Shown here: piece by piece, positions 9,401 to 18,300 of the stretch | Layout: the number at the start of each line of letters is the position of its first letter | Numbering within the stretch: position 1 is the stretch's first letter | Translations under genes and position numbers: made by a program | Notes under the pieces: generated by a model | The model's database searches: none | The model's input: the letters and a program-made list of their open reading frames with translations, nothing else | What the model was told of the DNA's origin: nothing | DNA from: Frateuria_A sp051900415 | Lineage (GTDB): Bacteria > Pseudomonadota > Gammaproteobacteria > Xanthomonadales > Rhodanobacteraceae | Assembly (NCBI RefSeq): GCF_051900415.1 | Contig: NZ_JBHZGL010000004.1 | Span: forward strand, 1-64,000 | DNA length: 64,000 nt | Direction of reading: 5' to 3'

Positions 9401-10152
9401 GCCAGCGACTGCGAGCGGCGCGATTCGCGTTGCAGCGCAATCAGCGAGTCGGGATGGCGGCGGAATTCGTCGTTCAGCACTTTCACCGCGACGTACGGAT
9501 CCCGGTCGCGGGCCTCGACCTTGCGCTCGTCGCGCGCAAGGAACACCACGCCCATGCCGCCGCGGCCGATCTCGCGCTCGAGCAGGAAGCGGCCCTTGAG
9601 CAGCATGCCGACGTGCGCATGGTCGCCACCCTCGGCGCCGGCCAGGCGTTCCCAACTGGCGCTGTTACCCGAGTGCGTGCCGGTGCCGGACTGGGTACCG
9701 GTGGATTGCGCATCATCGGTAGCGCGACCGTGCGACGCGGGCATGACCACCGTCGCCTCGTCGACTGGCACGGGCGGTGCGGGCGGACGCGAGGCCGGCA
9801 TCACCACGGTCGCGTCGCCGATGTCCTCGGGCGCGGCACGGACGAACGGTGGCGGCGCCACTCTTGTGGCGTCGTCCTCCAGGGCCGCGCTCCCAGCCGG
9901 TACGACGACGGTCGCATCACCGGCCATCGCCACTTCCTCGGCCACGGCCTGCACGGCCATCAACCGCTCCAGCAACACGCGGCCGATCTCCGCGTCCAGC
10001 TCGCCCTCGTCGTGCAGGCGGTGCAGCAGCGCGAGCTCGTCGTGGTGGCGATCCTCCGGCACTGCGCCGCGGCGGCCGAGCGCATCGAGCAGCACGGGTA
10101 GCGGCAGGTGGCCGTTTCGGAAGGCAGCGATCAGTTCGGCAAGCGTGTTCAT
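6469..10152 (-). CDS. ppkA: PpkA-type T6SS Ser/Thr kinase with C-terminal FGE/SUMF1-like domain (kinase 1)
   Basis: This 1,227-residue protein is the larger of two kinases in the locus. Order: a cytoplasmic N-terminus with four D-x-A-T-x-V-x-P motifs (Thr81, 96, 115, 134); a protein kinase domain at about 185-440 with glycine loop EIGRGGMG, catalytic VAVK lysine, HSDFKPGNV catalytic loop and DFG; one transmembrane helix at about 460-480 (GALAVLVAGGWGG); a long periplasmic helical region; and a C-terminal formylglycine-generating-enzyme-like domain (LPTDAEWLAAARAG, LTGNVWEWVDDG, AVRGGSYT). In known systems PpkA phosphorylates Fha or TssL to start T6SS assembly. Two oddities: the HRD arginine is Ser, so it is a non-RD kinase, and the APE-type motif reads AYASLEM where kinase 2 has AYASPEM. 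Confidence 0.95.
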   Translation of the reverse strand: MNTLAELIAAFRNGHLPLPVLLDALGRRGAVPEDRHHDELALLHRLHDEGELDAEIGRVLLERLMAVQAVAEEVAMAGDATVVVPAGSAALEDDATRVAPPPFVRAAPEDIGDATVVMPASRPPAPPVPVDEATVVMPASHGRATDDAQSTGTQSGTGTHSGNSASWERLAGAEGGDHAHVGMLLKGRFLLEREIGRGGMGVVFLARDERKVEARDRDPYVAVKVLNDEFRRHPDSLIALQRESRRSQSLAHDNIVRVYDFDKDGTIVFMTMEYVDGSDMKALIRERAYNGMPLAKARPLIEGMAWALKRAHAAGVVHSDFKPGNVMVTREGVPKVFDFGIARAGKHMGDAVGEQTVFDAGTLGALTPAYASLEMIQGSEPTPSDDIYALGCVAFELLTGKHPFDKVSAEVAMREGRKPPAVPGLTRRQYKALCDAVAFRGEDRLHTAQAFVEGLREVGLRERIGPYLAWGAGALAVLVAGGWGGAHYLHQRKVAQVIARFAPDDAHRYTNEAQAMAALDTLGDEERKRLVLDQGDLIQRFLLARLDAYWNPAQGRYDYVHAQQLFALRDQLKLYSPELDIRRSAMDQQKNELLNSLDTQLSQRIETGAIFADQPGNAIETLQKIRAIDPASSLLKNAELELKYDIAIGDALAQHHGDQAAAHLKEALAVFPDSARLQRRQAQLGAMVAGTTVTATATAASATSLPEARAALAGLIAHPEASADWQRQVAAAMAPLKGDASPQTRALIDQLAAAIARVADQQTDALHLPQDQALVDFGLAVAPQSAALKTEHDRLAALDKQQQDRLAQESAAAEVTARIESVKRAAAAGDTAKAQESLARIRTLAPQHPFLGSEGPQLLADAYLGQAREAFRKGRYQAAADVLTRATGLLGQRADLVKASARYGLAADLVKARGQAVSSSELDRMRHQLTQARHADADALAALEADMKLRGQLGEGSLSALLDSLKPASGTPPTPVSPTALPAPAEGNVAPPPTGRAPATAAGKGSPAVIRPAPATVAAGATSDPCAAPDLIGAGRACFDTIDGKRGPALVVVRAGGKTLAMTRSEITINEYNRYCATTGKCSAIALDDRSAGSLPVSNISLAQARAYAAWLGSASGHVYRLPTDAEWLAAARAGGGWKQAPDSNCIPPTAGADDGSGAPIAARGRSPNPWGLINLTGNVWEWVDDGAAVRGGSYTSYWSDCTVDSRRPDSGGAQKDVGLRLVRELP

Positions 10153-10213
10153 GCAAAGCTCTTCGTCGGTGCGGCGGCTGCATCAAGGCAACCGGCGATG
10201 GCGGCCGGTGCGG

Positions 10214-10897
10214 TCAGCTGACCACCAGCATGGGGACTTCGTTGGTGCGCACCTGCTGGCCGTCCATGTACAGCGCCGAGCGCATCGTGTAGCGGCCGTC
10301 CTGGATGCCCTTGGGCAGGTTGAAGTCGAAGTTGGTCTCGTACTCGCCGGTGCCGTCGATGGCGGTGGCGTCCTTGGTCACGGTGGTCAGCTGGCGGCCG
10401 TCCGGCGCGAACAGGGTCAACTGTTCCTTGAGCTGCGGCACCACGTCGGTCGTGCCGCGCACCAGCGTGACGCGCGACTGCATCGCCGCCTTGCTGCCGG
10501 AGCGGATGGTTTCGCCGGGCAGCAGCGCGGTCTGGTAGGCGCTGATGGTGTTGTTCGCCGGCAAGGCGCCGCGGTCGTGCCGGTACTGGTCTTCCACCGA
10601 GCGCGCGTCGCGCACCTTGCGCGCGTGGTAGTTGTAGGCCATGCAGGCGAACACGCCGATGCCTGCGCCGATCGCGGCGCCGGCCAGATGGCCCTTGCCC
10701 TTGCCGAACATCGAACCGGCCAGCGCGCCGATCGCGCCGCCGACGGCCGGATTGCATGTGTGCGATGCGGTCTCGCTGGCGTTCGTGCGGGCGCCGTCGT
10801 TGGGCATGCCCATGCCGGGCATCTGCGCGCAACCACTCACCAGGGCGAGTGTGCAGGCCGCACCCAACAGGCTGATACCGCGGAATCCTTGATACAT
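10214..10897 (-). CDS. glycine-zipper lipoprotein of the T6SS kinase operon
   Basis: A 227-residue lipoprotein with signal sequence and lipobox LVSG-C (Cys near residue 24). Residues about 50-85 hold a glycine-zipper segment (GGAIGALAGSMFGKGKG, then GAAIGAGIGVFACMAYNY). The C-terminal 110 residues look like a folded beta domain (LTLFAPDGRQLTTVTKD, NFDFNLPKGIQDGRYTM). It sits between the two kinase genes, 13 bp after kinase 2 and 61 bp before ppkA, so it is probably co-expressed. It is not an obvious TssJ. A role as a periplasmic partner or sensor for the kinases' outer domains is inference from position only. Confidence 0.85.
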   Translation of the reverse strand: MYQGFRGISLLGAACTLALVSGCAQMPGMGMPNDGARTNASETASHTCNPAVGGAIGALAGSMFGKGKGHLAGAAIGAGIGVFACMAYNYHARKVRDARSVEDQYRHDRGALPANNTISAYQTALLPGETIRSGSKAAMQSRVTLVRGTTDVVPQLKEQLTLFAPDGRQLTTVTKDATAIDGTGEYETNFDFNLPKGIQDGRYTMRSALYMDGQQVRTNEVPMLVVS

Positions 10898-10910
10898 GGC
10901 GAGTCCCTCC

Positions 10911-13037
10911 TCAGTTGATCGAGATGCTGTTCATGGCCTGCTGCTGCGCCTGCTGGGCGCGGCGCAGGAGGCGCCTGGCGGCCGCGTCGCCCGGGTTCAC
11001 CTGAAGCGCGGCCCTGGCATTGGCGATGGCGGCCGAGTAGTTCTGCTGGGCGAAGTTGCGTTCGCCCTCGCGCAGCAGGCCGGCCGCGACTTCCTGCATG
11101 CGACGGGAAGGACCTGCGGCCTGGTGCTTTTCGGTCGATGGCGTTTTGGCTGGCGTCGCTGCCGACGTCGGCGTGGCCCGTGCCTCTTCAACCGGCACCG
11201 ACGTGCGCACAGGCGTGCTCTGTGGGGGCGGCGCGGTCACGGGTACCGGCGACGCCTTTGCCACGATGGGCCGCTCCCGCTCCTGCTTTTCCTTCTCCAC
11301 GGCAGCGCGCTTGAGATCCAGGCGCGGCAGGAACAGATGCAACCGCGCGGGCAGCTCGAACACACGCTCCGCCGCGGCGTAATCGTGCCGACCCTGGGCC
11401 GGGTTCCAGTAGACATCGACGCGGTCGAGCAGGAATTGCTGCACCAGGTCGCCCTGGTCGAGCATCAAGCGCTTGCGTCCGTCCTCGCCCAGTTGCTCGA
11501 GCGCGGCAGCCGCCTGGGCTTCGTCGCCGAAGTGCAGCGGATTGGCGGAGTGGAAGCGCGAGGCGACTTCCGCCACCTGGCGCGCGCGCCACTGCCCGAG
11601 CGCACCCCAGCCGGCAACCGCCAGCAGCAGGACGCCGACCAGCGTCCAGGCGAGCGGCCGGCCCAGGCGCTCGCCAAGGCCGACATCGCGCAAGCCCTCG
11701 ACCAGCCGATCCGCGCTTTTCAGGCGCTTGTCGGCGGTGAAGGCGACGGCGTCGCACAACGTCCTGTACTGGCGGCGGGTGAGTCCGGGCACCGCCGGCG
11801 GCTTGCGCCCCTCGCGCATGGCCACTTCGGCACTCACCCTGTCGAAGGGGTGCTTCCCGGTGAGCAGTTCAAAGGCAACGCAACCCAGTGCGTAGATGTC
11901 GTCGGTGGCTTGCGGCGGCCGGCCCTGGATCATCTCCGGGCTTGCATACGCCGGGGTCAGCGCGCCAAGGCGGCCTGCGTCGAACACCGTCTGGTCCTCG
12001 GCCGCCTCGCCGGGCTGCTTGCCGGCGCGCGCGATGCCGAAGTCGAACACTTTGGGCATCCCCTCGCGGGTGACCATCACGTTGCCGGGCTTGAAGTCCG
12101 AGTGCACCACCCCGGCGTCGTGGGCGCGCTTGAGCGCCCGTGCCATGCCCTCGATCAGCGGCCTGGCCCTGGCCAGCGGCAAACCGCGCGAGGCGCTCTC
12201 GCGGATCAGCGTCTTGAGGTCCGAACCGTCGACGTATTCCATCGTCATGAAGACGATGGTGCCGTCCTTGTCGAAGTCGTAGACGCGCACGATGTTGTCG
12301 TGCGCCAGTTGCTGCGAGCGGCGCGACTCGCGTTGGAGCGCGATCAGCGAATCGGGATGACGGCGGAATTCGTCGTTGAGCACTTTCACCGCGACGTACG
12401 GGTCGCGGTCGCGTGCCTCGACCTTGCGCTCGTCGCGTGCGAGGAATACCACGCCCATGCCGCCGCGCCCGATCTCGCGCTCGATCAGGAACCGGCCCTT
12501 GAGCAGCATGCCGATGGTCGCCTGGTCGCTGCCGGCCACGTCGGCCAGTTGTTGCCAGCCGGCGGCGTCGATGCTGCCGGTGCCGCCCGCGGTGCGCGAA
12601 CCGGTGACGCCGGTGCGGGTCGCCCCCGGCCGGGCGGACGCCGGCGTGACCACGGTCGCCTGGTCCGCTGGCGCATCGTCGGTTGCGGGCCGCGGGGCCG
12701 GCGCGACCCGGGTGGCCTCGTCGGCGTGAGAGGCGACCGGGGTCGATCGCTTGGCCGGTGCAACGCGAGTCGCCCCGTCGACCTCGGACGCGGCCAGCAC
12801 CGGCGCCAGCTCCTCGCCCGCGCGTTGCAGCACGTCCAGGCGCTCGCAGACCAGTTGCGCCACGCCGGCGTCGATGTTGCCATCCTCGCGCATGCGCGCG
12901 AGCCACTGCAGCTCGGCCGCGTGCTGGTCCGCAGGCACCGCGCCGCGCTCGGCCAGCGCATCGACGAGCAGCGCCGGCAACGACAGCTCGCCGGCCCGGT
13001 AGGCCTCGACGAGGGCGCTTAGCGATGAGGTAGCCAT
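10911..13037 (-). CDS. T6SS-associated Ser/Thr protein kinase 2, no FGE domain
   Basis: This 708-residue kinase is a paralogue of kinase 1, with near-identical kinase domains (same EIGRGGMGVVFLARDERK, HSDFKPGNVMVTREG and GCVAFELLTGKHPFD). The N-terminal region (1-140) has three D-x-A-T-x-V-x-P motifs (Thr90, 109, 128). The kinase domain covers about 190-450 and a transmembrane helix about 470-490 (WTLVGVLLLAVAGWGAL). The C-terminal region is shorter: Pro/Ala/Thr-rich, then a TPR-like end (AAGLLREGERNFAQQNYS). Unlike kinase 1 it has the canonical AYASPEM. The frame runs open upstream, but the ATG at 13037 sits 10 bp after the pppA stop and aligns with the kinase 1 N-terminus, so I use it. Together with PppA it should form a reversible phosphorylation switch. 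Confidence 0.94.
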   Translation of the reverse strand: MATSSLSALVEAYRAGELSLPALLVDALAERGAVPADQHAAELQWLARMREDGNIDAGVAQLVCERLDVLQRAGEELAPVLAASEVDGATRVAPAKRSTPVASHADEATRVAPAPRPATDDAPADQATVVTPASARPGATRTGVTGSRTAGGTGSIDAAGWQQLADVAGSDQATIGMLLKGRFLIEREIGRGGMGVVFLARDERKVEARDRDPYVAVKVLNDEFRRHPDSLIALQRESRRSQQLAHDNIVRVYDFDKDGTIVFMTMEYVDGSDLKTLIRESASRGLPLARARPLIEGMARALKRAHDAGVVHSDFKPGNVMVTREGMPKVFDFGIARAGKQPGEAAEDQTVFDAGRLGALTPAYASPEMIQGRPPQATDDIYALGCVAFELLTGKHPFDRVSAEVAMREGRKPPAVPGLTRRQYRTLCDAVAFTADKRLKSADRLVEGLRDVGLGERLGRPLAWTLVGVLLLAVAGWGALGQWRARQVAEVASRFHSANPLHFGDEAQAAAALEQLGEDGRKRLMLDQGDLVQQFLLDRVDVYWNPAQGRHDYAAAERVFELPARLHLFLPRLDLKRAAVEKEKQERERPIVAKASPVPVTAPPPQSTPVRTSVPVEEARATPTSAATPAKTPSTEKHQAAGPSRRMQEVAAGLLREGERNFAQQNYSAAIANARAALQVNPGDAAARRLLRRAQQAQQQAMNSISIN

Positions 13038-13047
13038 GGTTGTCGCG

Positions 13048-13773
13048 TCAGTCCTGCAGTCGCACGACCACGGCCGACACGTTGTCGCGCGCGGCCCGCC
13101 CCATGGCCAGCGCGAACAGCCCCTGCAACAGGTCGGCTGGTGGCTGAGGACGCGCGCACTGCGCGTCGATTTCCTCGTCGGACATTTCTTTGTTGATGCC
13201 GTCGGAACACAGCACGAACTGCATGCCCGGGCGGTTGCCGGCGACGACCCAGTCGACGAACAGCCGCTCCTCCGCACCGACCGCGCGGGTCAGCACGCCC
13301 GCACCGGGCTGCGGGCGCGCGGGTGCGGGGCCGCCGGCGAACTGGGTGATCTCTTCCTTGACGCCGTGCACGTGGTCCTGGGTGATCTGGCGCAGGCGGC
13401 CGTCTTCGAAGCAGTAGGCGCGGCTGTCGCCGACCCAGCCACACAGCATGAAGTCCGGGTCGTAGACGAGCAGCACCACGGTCGAGCCGATCAGGTCGAC
13501 GCCGCGCGACATCGCCACCTGGCGCAGCTCGCTGTTGACCTGTGCCAGCGTGTCCTCGATCGACTCGATGAACTCGAACACGTCGCCGTTGCGCGGCAGC
13601 GAGCCCAGTCGCTCGACGATCAGCCCACTGGCGTAATCACCCGCCGAGTGGCCGCCCAGGCCGTCGGCGACCACCCACAGGCCGATGTCCTCGCGCAGCA
13701 GGATCGCGTCTTCGTTGTGCTTGCGGACCTTGCCGGTATGGGTATGCCCCGCGGACTGGTAACGCACGGTCAT
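13048..13773 (-). CDS. pppA: PppA/Stp1-type PP2C Ser/Thr phosphatase
   Basis: A 241-residue PPM/PP2C phosphatase, a normal length for PppA. Metal-binding motifs are intact: HNEDA (about 19-23), VADGLGGHSAGDYAS (about 36-50), GWVGDSRAY (about 110) and CSDGINKEMSD (about 195). In known T6SS it reverses PpkA phosphorylation of Fha or TssL. Its start overlaps the tagF stop as ATGA, and kinase 2 follows after 10 bp, so phosphatase and kinase should be co-translated. Confidence 0.96.
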   Translation of the reverse strand: MTVRYQSAGHTHTGKVRKHNEDAILLREDIGLWVVADGLGGHSAGDYASGLIVERLGSLPRNGDVFEFIESIEDTLAQVNSELRQVAMSRGVDLIGSTVVLLVYDPDFMLCGWVGDSRAYCFEDGRLRQITQDHVHGVKEEITQFAGGPAPARPQPGAGVLTRAVGAEERLFVDWVVAGNRPGMQFVLCSDGINKEMSDEEIDAQCARPQPPADLLQGLFALAMGRAARDNVSAVVVRLQD

Positions 13774-15338
13774 GGCTGCACCTCGATGACGGCCAGCGGC
13801 CAGGGCCGCAAAGGATCGGGACCCAGCGCCTGGGCCAGGCGCGCCTGCGCGTCCTCCGGCGTGACGGCGGTCAGCGCCTGGGCCAGCGTGGCCTGCGAGA
13901 GCTGCGTATGTGCCACGCCGGCCAGCAGCAGCAGGCGATCGCCGGGCATGAGCTCGCAGGCGATCTGCTCGCAGCCGGGCATGCCTTCGGCACCCAGGCC
14001 TGGAAGTGAGGGAGCGTCGTTGCCGCCGAACAGCAGATCGTCCAGTTCGCCGCTACCGGGGAGCGTCGGCTGCACCGGCGCGGCGGCGAACAGCGGGCGT
14101 ATCCGGCCACTGCGCCAGTGCCAGGCACCGGCGGCTCCCACGCGCAGCAGACCGGCCTGGTTGCCCGCGAGGCGGGCTGCGACCACGGCGCCGTCTTCGG
14201 TCACGCGCCCGTGGCGCAGCAGCGGATGGAGCGCCATCAAGCGGGCACGCAGCGCGTGCGTGCCGGGCGCCGCCTCGTCCGCGGGGCTCATCTCCGCGCC
14301 GACGCTGGCTGCCGCGGAGGCGGCGCGGCGGCGCGGGTCGGCCAGGCCCAGATCCGCCGCCACCAGGGTCAGGGCGCAGGCCGGATGGCGGACCACGGCG
14401 GCGCCGGGCGCCGCTTGGACGGACAACTCGGTGTTGAACACGGGTGCGCCCACGAGGGGCGCCGCTGCCTGCACCTTGCGCACGAAGCCCGGCACGGTCA
14501 CGTCGTCATCCGACTCGTGCGCTAGCGCCGGTGCCGGCGGCGGCGCAGGCAGCGGCGCCCGCTCGGTCGCGGCAGGCGCCGCCGGCTCGGGCAGCGGTGC
14601 AGCGGCAACGCCCGGAGTCAGCCATGCACCGGCCCGGGCCGCATCGAGGAAACCTGCATAAGCGTCCGGCGCAGGCAGGCCGCGGGTGGCGAGTATCCCG
14701 GCCGGCACGCGGCCGGCGCCCTCGCTCCACCACAAGCACCACGGGCCGCCGTGGCCGGCGAGCCGTCGCCACAGTCCCACCAGCGCCAGGGTATCGATGG
14801 CGCGCGCCGGCAGTGGCAGGCGCCAATGCGTCGCGCGACTGAAATCGATACCCTCGCACAGGTCGACGGCCGCAGGCGCGGCGGTCGCGGGATCTGGCAA
14901 CGCCGCCACCAGGGCGTCGAAACCTTCGGCGTCCACGGGAGCGCCACGTTGGCCTTGTGCATGCACGCGCGCCAGCGCGTCGAACCAACCGGCCCCCTCG
15001 CGCAGCAGTGGTTCGACCTCCCCCGGCGAGATCGCCGCGGTCAACACCATCGGGAAGCTGCGGCCGACGCGGTCGTCGGCAGGACCGAACACGCCGGCCC
15101 ACGCGCCCTCGCCGCAGGCCTGCGGCGACAGCACGAAGCGCCAGGTCGGGCTGGCGCGATAGGCGGATGCCCAGTCCTGGCCCAAGGCCTCGCGGCTGGC
15201 AAACACCGCCTGCTCGAAATGCCGGTCCCAACGTTCGACGAACGCGCCTGGCAACCGCCGTTGCACGAAATCCCCCGCCCCCGGCAACTTGCCGAAGAAC
15301 CCCACGCTCGCCGTCCCGCCCCCTGTCGGCCCGGACAT
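13770..15338 (-). CDS. tagF: TagF/ImpM T6SS regulator fused to a degenerate PP2C-like domain
   Basis: This 522-residue protein begins with a TagF domain (VGFFGKLPGAGDFVQRRLPG, WRFVLSPQACG, GRSFPMVL; about 1-220). TagF is known as a post-translational repressor of T6SS acting through Fha. After an Ala/Pro linker, the C-terminal 200 residues look like a PP2C fold (AGLLRVGAAGAWHWRSGRIR and PGDRLLLLAGVAHTQLS). The metal-binding aspartates are absent: the place of GDSR has GAAG and that of SDG has AGV, so it should be catalytically dead. The ATG at 15338 lies 2 bp after the tssM stop. The frame is open upstream, but that part is antisense of tssM in another frame. Confidence 0.92.
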   Translation of the reverse strand: MSGPTGGGTASVGFFGKLPGAGDFVQRRLPGAFVERWDRHFEQAVFASREALGQDWASAYRASPTWRFVLSPQACGEGAWAGVFGPADDRVGRSFPMVLTAAISPGEVEPLLREGAGWFDALARVHAQGQRGAPVDAEGFDALVAALPDPATAAPAAVDLCEGIDFSRATHWRLPLPARAIDTLALVGLWRRLAGHGGPWCLWWSEGAGRVPAGILATRGLPAPDAYAGFLDAARAGAWLTPGVAAAPLPEPAAPAATERAPLPAPPPAPALAHESDDDVTVPGFVRKVQAAAPLVGAPVFNTELSVQAAPGAAVVRHPACALTLVAADLGLADPRRRAASAAASVGAEMSPADEAAPGTHALRARLMALHPLLRHGRVTEDGAVVAARLAGNQAGLLRVGAAGAWHWRSGRIRPLFAAAPVQPTLPGSGELDDLLFGGNDAPSLPGLGAEGMPGCEQIACELMPGDRLLLLAGVAHTQLSQATLAQALTAVTPEDAQARLAQALGPDPLRPWPLAVIEVQP

Positions 15339-15340
15339 GG

Positions 15341-18300
15341 CTAGCCTCCGCACCGGAAGCGTTGCACCTGCGTATTGAGGAACGGATTCTTCAGGTTGCT
15401 GGCCTGGACGACCAGCTGCACCGCCTGGCCGCCGAAATCGAAGTGTGCCTGGTAGCGCAGGTCCGACTGGCGGGAGAGCTTGGCCGCCTGCAGCGCGTGG
15501 AAGAACGCCCAGTCGCCCTGGTAGTCGTAGCTGCTGAGCAGGTTGCCGGAGGTATCCCACGCCGAGACCTTCACCTGCCCCGGCGTCGGCCCCGGCCACT
15601 TCATCGCCATGCTGGTGCTGCCGCCCGGCTTGTAGTCGAAGGTCTGCCCGTCGACGGCGATGGCGAAGTGGCCGATGCCGGGCGCAAGCACTGGCGCCAG
15701 CAGGGTGAAACCGACTTCCGGCGTGGGACTGCCGTTGCGGAAATACATTTGCTTGATGCTGTCGGCCAGCTGCATCTGCGCCAGCATCGAGGCCGAACCA
15801 CTGACCGCGCCCGGGCCGCTCTTCCACTGCCAGCTGCGCCCGCTGGTGTCGACCAGCTTGGCCAGGGTCTGCTTGAAGAAGCCGTCGTAGCGCCCGCCGT
15901 AGCCGAACATCTCGCCGAAGTTCTGTACCGGGATGTCGTTGCGGCTGGTCGGGGAGAACGGGAAACGGCCCTGGGTGAAGGCCGCGCAGTCCTGCGCCGC
16001 GGCCTGCTGGAACTGCTCGTCCAGCGCGCCCTTGGTACCACTGGCGACCAGCGCCTGGCTCTTGCCGGTGAGCGAAGCGACCCAGCCGGACACCGGCGGC
16101 GGCAACTGCGCAGCGGCCTGCTGCGCCATCAGCAGTTGCGGGTTGGGCTGGCCGGCCGCGTCGCTGAAGTCGGTCATGGTGAGCAGCGTCTTGCTCAACT
16201 GGTCCAGCGCGGCCAGGGTCTGGTCGATCGGCGCAGCGCCGGGCGCGCCTTCGCTCAGCTTGTTGAGCGTGTCGAAGTGCGCGCTGATGGCACTCCCGGG
16301 CGGCGCCTCATCCGCCCCGGCACCGCCAGCCTTGGCCAGCGCGCGGCCCAACGCATTCTGCGTGGCTTTCTTGGCGGCGGCGTCCTTGGCCGCATCGAGC
16401 GCCTTGTCGCCGCCGTCGGGCGTGGCCGCGCGCAGCATGTCCCTGGTGTTGTCGCGCACCAGCTTGAGCAACGACTTGAGCGGCGAGCTCGGGCCAGAAA
16501 GCTTGGCGGCGATCGTGCTCGCGTCCTGGATGCTGGCGGCCGGCTGCAGTTGCAGGTCGGTCAGCAGCGTGTCCCAGGCCTTGATGTAGTCGGCCTCGTA
16601 GAGCGCCAGCACCTGGCGCGAGAGGCGTGCCTGCGCCAGCGCGTCGATCGGCTCGGCGCCAAAGACCCAGTCGTCAGCGGCGAACTGCCTGACCGCCTCG
16701 CCCACGCCCTTGTCCGCTTCGATGGCGAACACCGGCTGGGTGTACACCGCCGGCAACGGTGCGGACAGCGGCTTGCCGCTCTGGCGGCGGAACACGTTGC
16801 CGAGCAGGCCCAGCTCCTTGTCCAGTTGCAGCGGCTTGCCGGCGTTTTCGGCCGACAGCTTCATGCTGCCGTACACAAGCGTGGAAAGGTCGGCGGTGCG
16901 CAGCGTGGTGCGTGCCTGCTCCACCAGCGCCGCATCCAGCGGCAGCGCGCGCAACTGGCCCGGCTCCTCCACCAGCGCCTGGAAATGCTTCGCCAGCGCC
17001 TGCTGCAGCACCGGCTCGTCCGGGAACACCTTGCGCCATTCCAGGTTGGCCAGCGCCACCAGCTCGTCGGCATCCAGATGCTTGGGCTCGCCCAGCATCA
17101 GGTAGCCCTTCAGGTAGTAGTAGAGCGCCTGCGGATCGGACGCACTGGCGGCCAGGCCACCGCGGAACTGCGCACCCACGCCGGGCAGCAGCAGCGCGTT
17201 GAGCTCGCGCAGGTAGGCCGCGTGCAGGTCTTCGCCGACCGCGTTGCCCTGGTAAAGGCCCAGGCGCATCGACATCGGCACGCCGCCCTCGGGCGTGGCG
17301 GTCTGTTGCACGGCCGACAGCGCTTCGAGCCGGTCGAGCACCTTGGCGAAGTACTCCTTCGGCGTGGCGCTGGCCGGCAGGTCGACGCCGGCGGGGTAGC
17401 CCTTCAGCGCATCCTGCACCTGTCCCAGGTAAGCGCGGTTGCGCGCATAGCTGGTGGCGAATCCGAAGCACAGCAGCACGGAGAACAGCGCCATGCCGGC
17501 GTAGGCGGCCATTTGCACGGCGACCTTGCGCCGTTCGATCGCGGGGTTGGTGCCCGCGAGCCCGGACTCGCGGAACAGCACTTCCTTCAGCAACCGCTCC
17601 ACGAAGAACGTGCGTCGCTGCGCGCCCTGCGGATTCACCCGCGCGGCATCCAGGCCGAAAGTGCGCGCCACCGCGCCCATCATGCGGTCGATCGGCGTGC
17701 CTTCCTGCGTGCCGGAGGTGAGGTAGACGCCGCGCAGCAACGGCGGCGTGCCGTAGGCGTGGCCGGCGAACACGCCCTCGACGAACTGCCGCGCGGTCTC
17801 GCCCAGCGAGGCGAGCTGCTGCGGGAAGGACAGCACGGCGGCGCGACGGCCGCGGTCGCGCTCGGCGTGCAGGCGGTCGAGCGTGCGCGTGTTGAGCCGG
17901 TCGAGCAGCAGGCGGTACTCGTCGGCGAAGGCCTTGGCGGCACTGCCGTCCATGGTCTTGCCGAGCGGGAACGACACGCCCCAGACCTGGCTGCGCAGTT
18001 CGGGGTTCATGTCGTCGAAGAACTCGCCGAACCCGGCCACCAGATCGCACTTGGTCAGCACCAGGTACACCGGCACGCCGATCTTGAGATGTTCGGCGAG
18101 CTCGTCCAGCCGCCGGCGGATCGCGCGGGCATGTTCCTGCCGACCATTCTCGTCCAGCACCATCAGGTCGGACAGGCTCATCGCCACGATCACGCCATTG
18201 ATCGGGCGACGCTTGCGGTAGCGGCGCAGCAGCTTGAGGAACTCGCCCCAGGCGGTGGCGTCGGCCGAGCGGTCCGAGTCCTGCGTGGTGTAGCGCCCGG

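Noticed and set aside
7975..10101. A 708-codon plus-strand frame, with a similar one at 10896-13022
   Set aside because: Both are antisense images of the two kinases. Their mutual similarity merely reflects kinase duplication.
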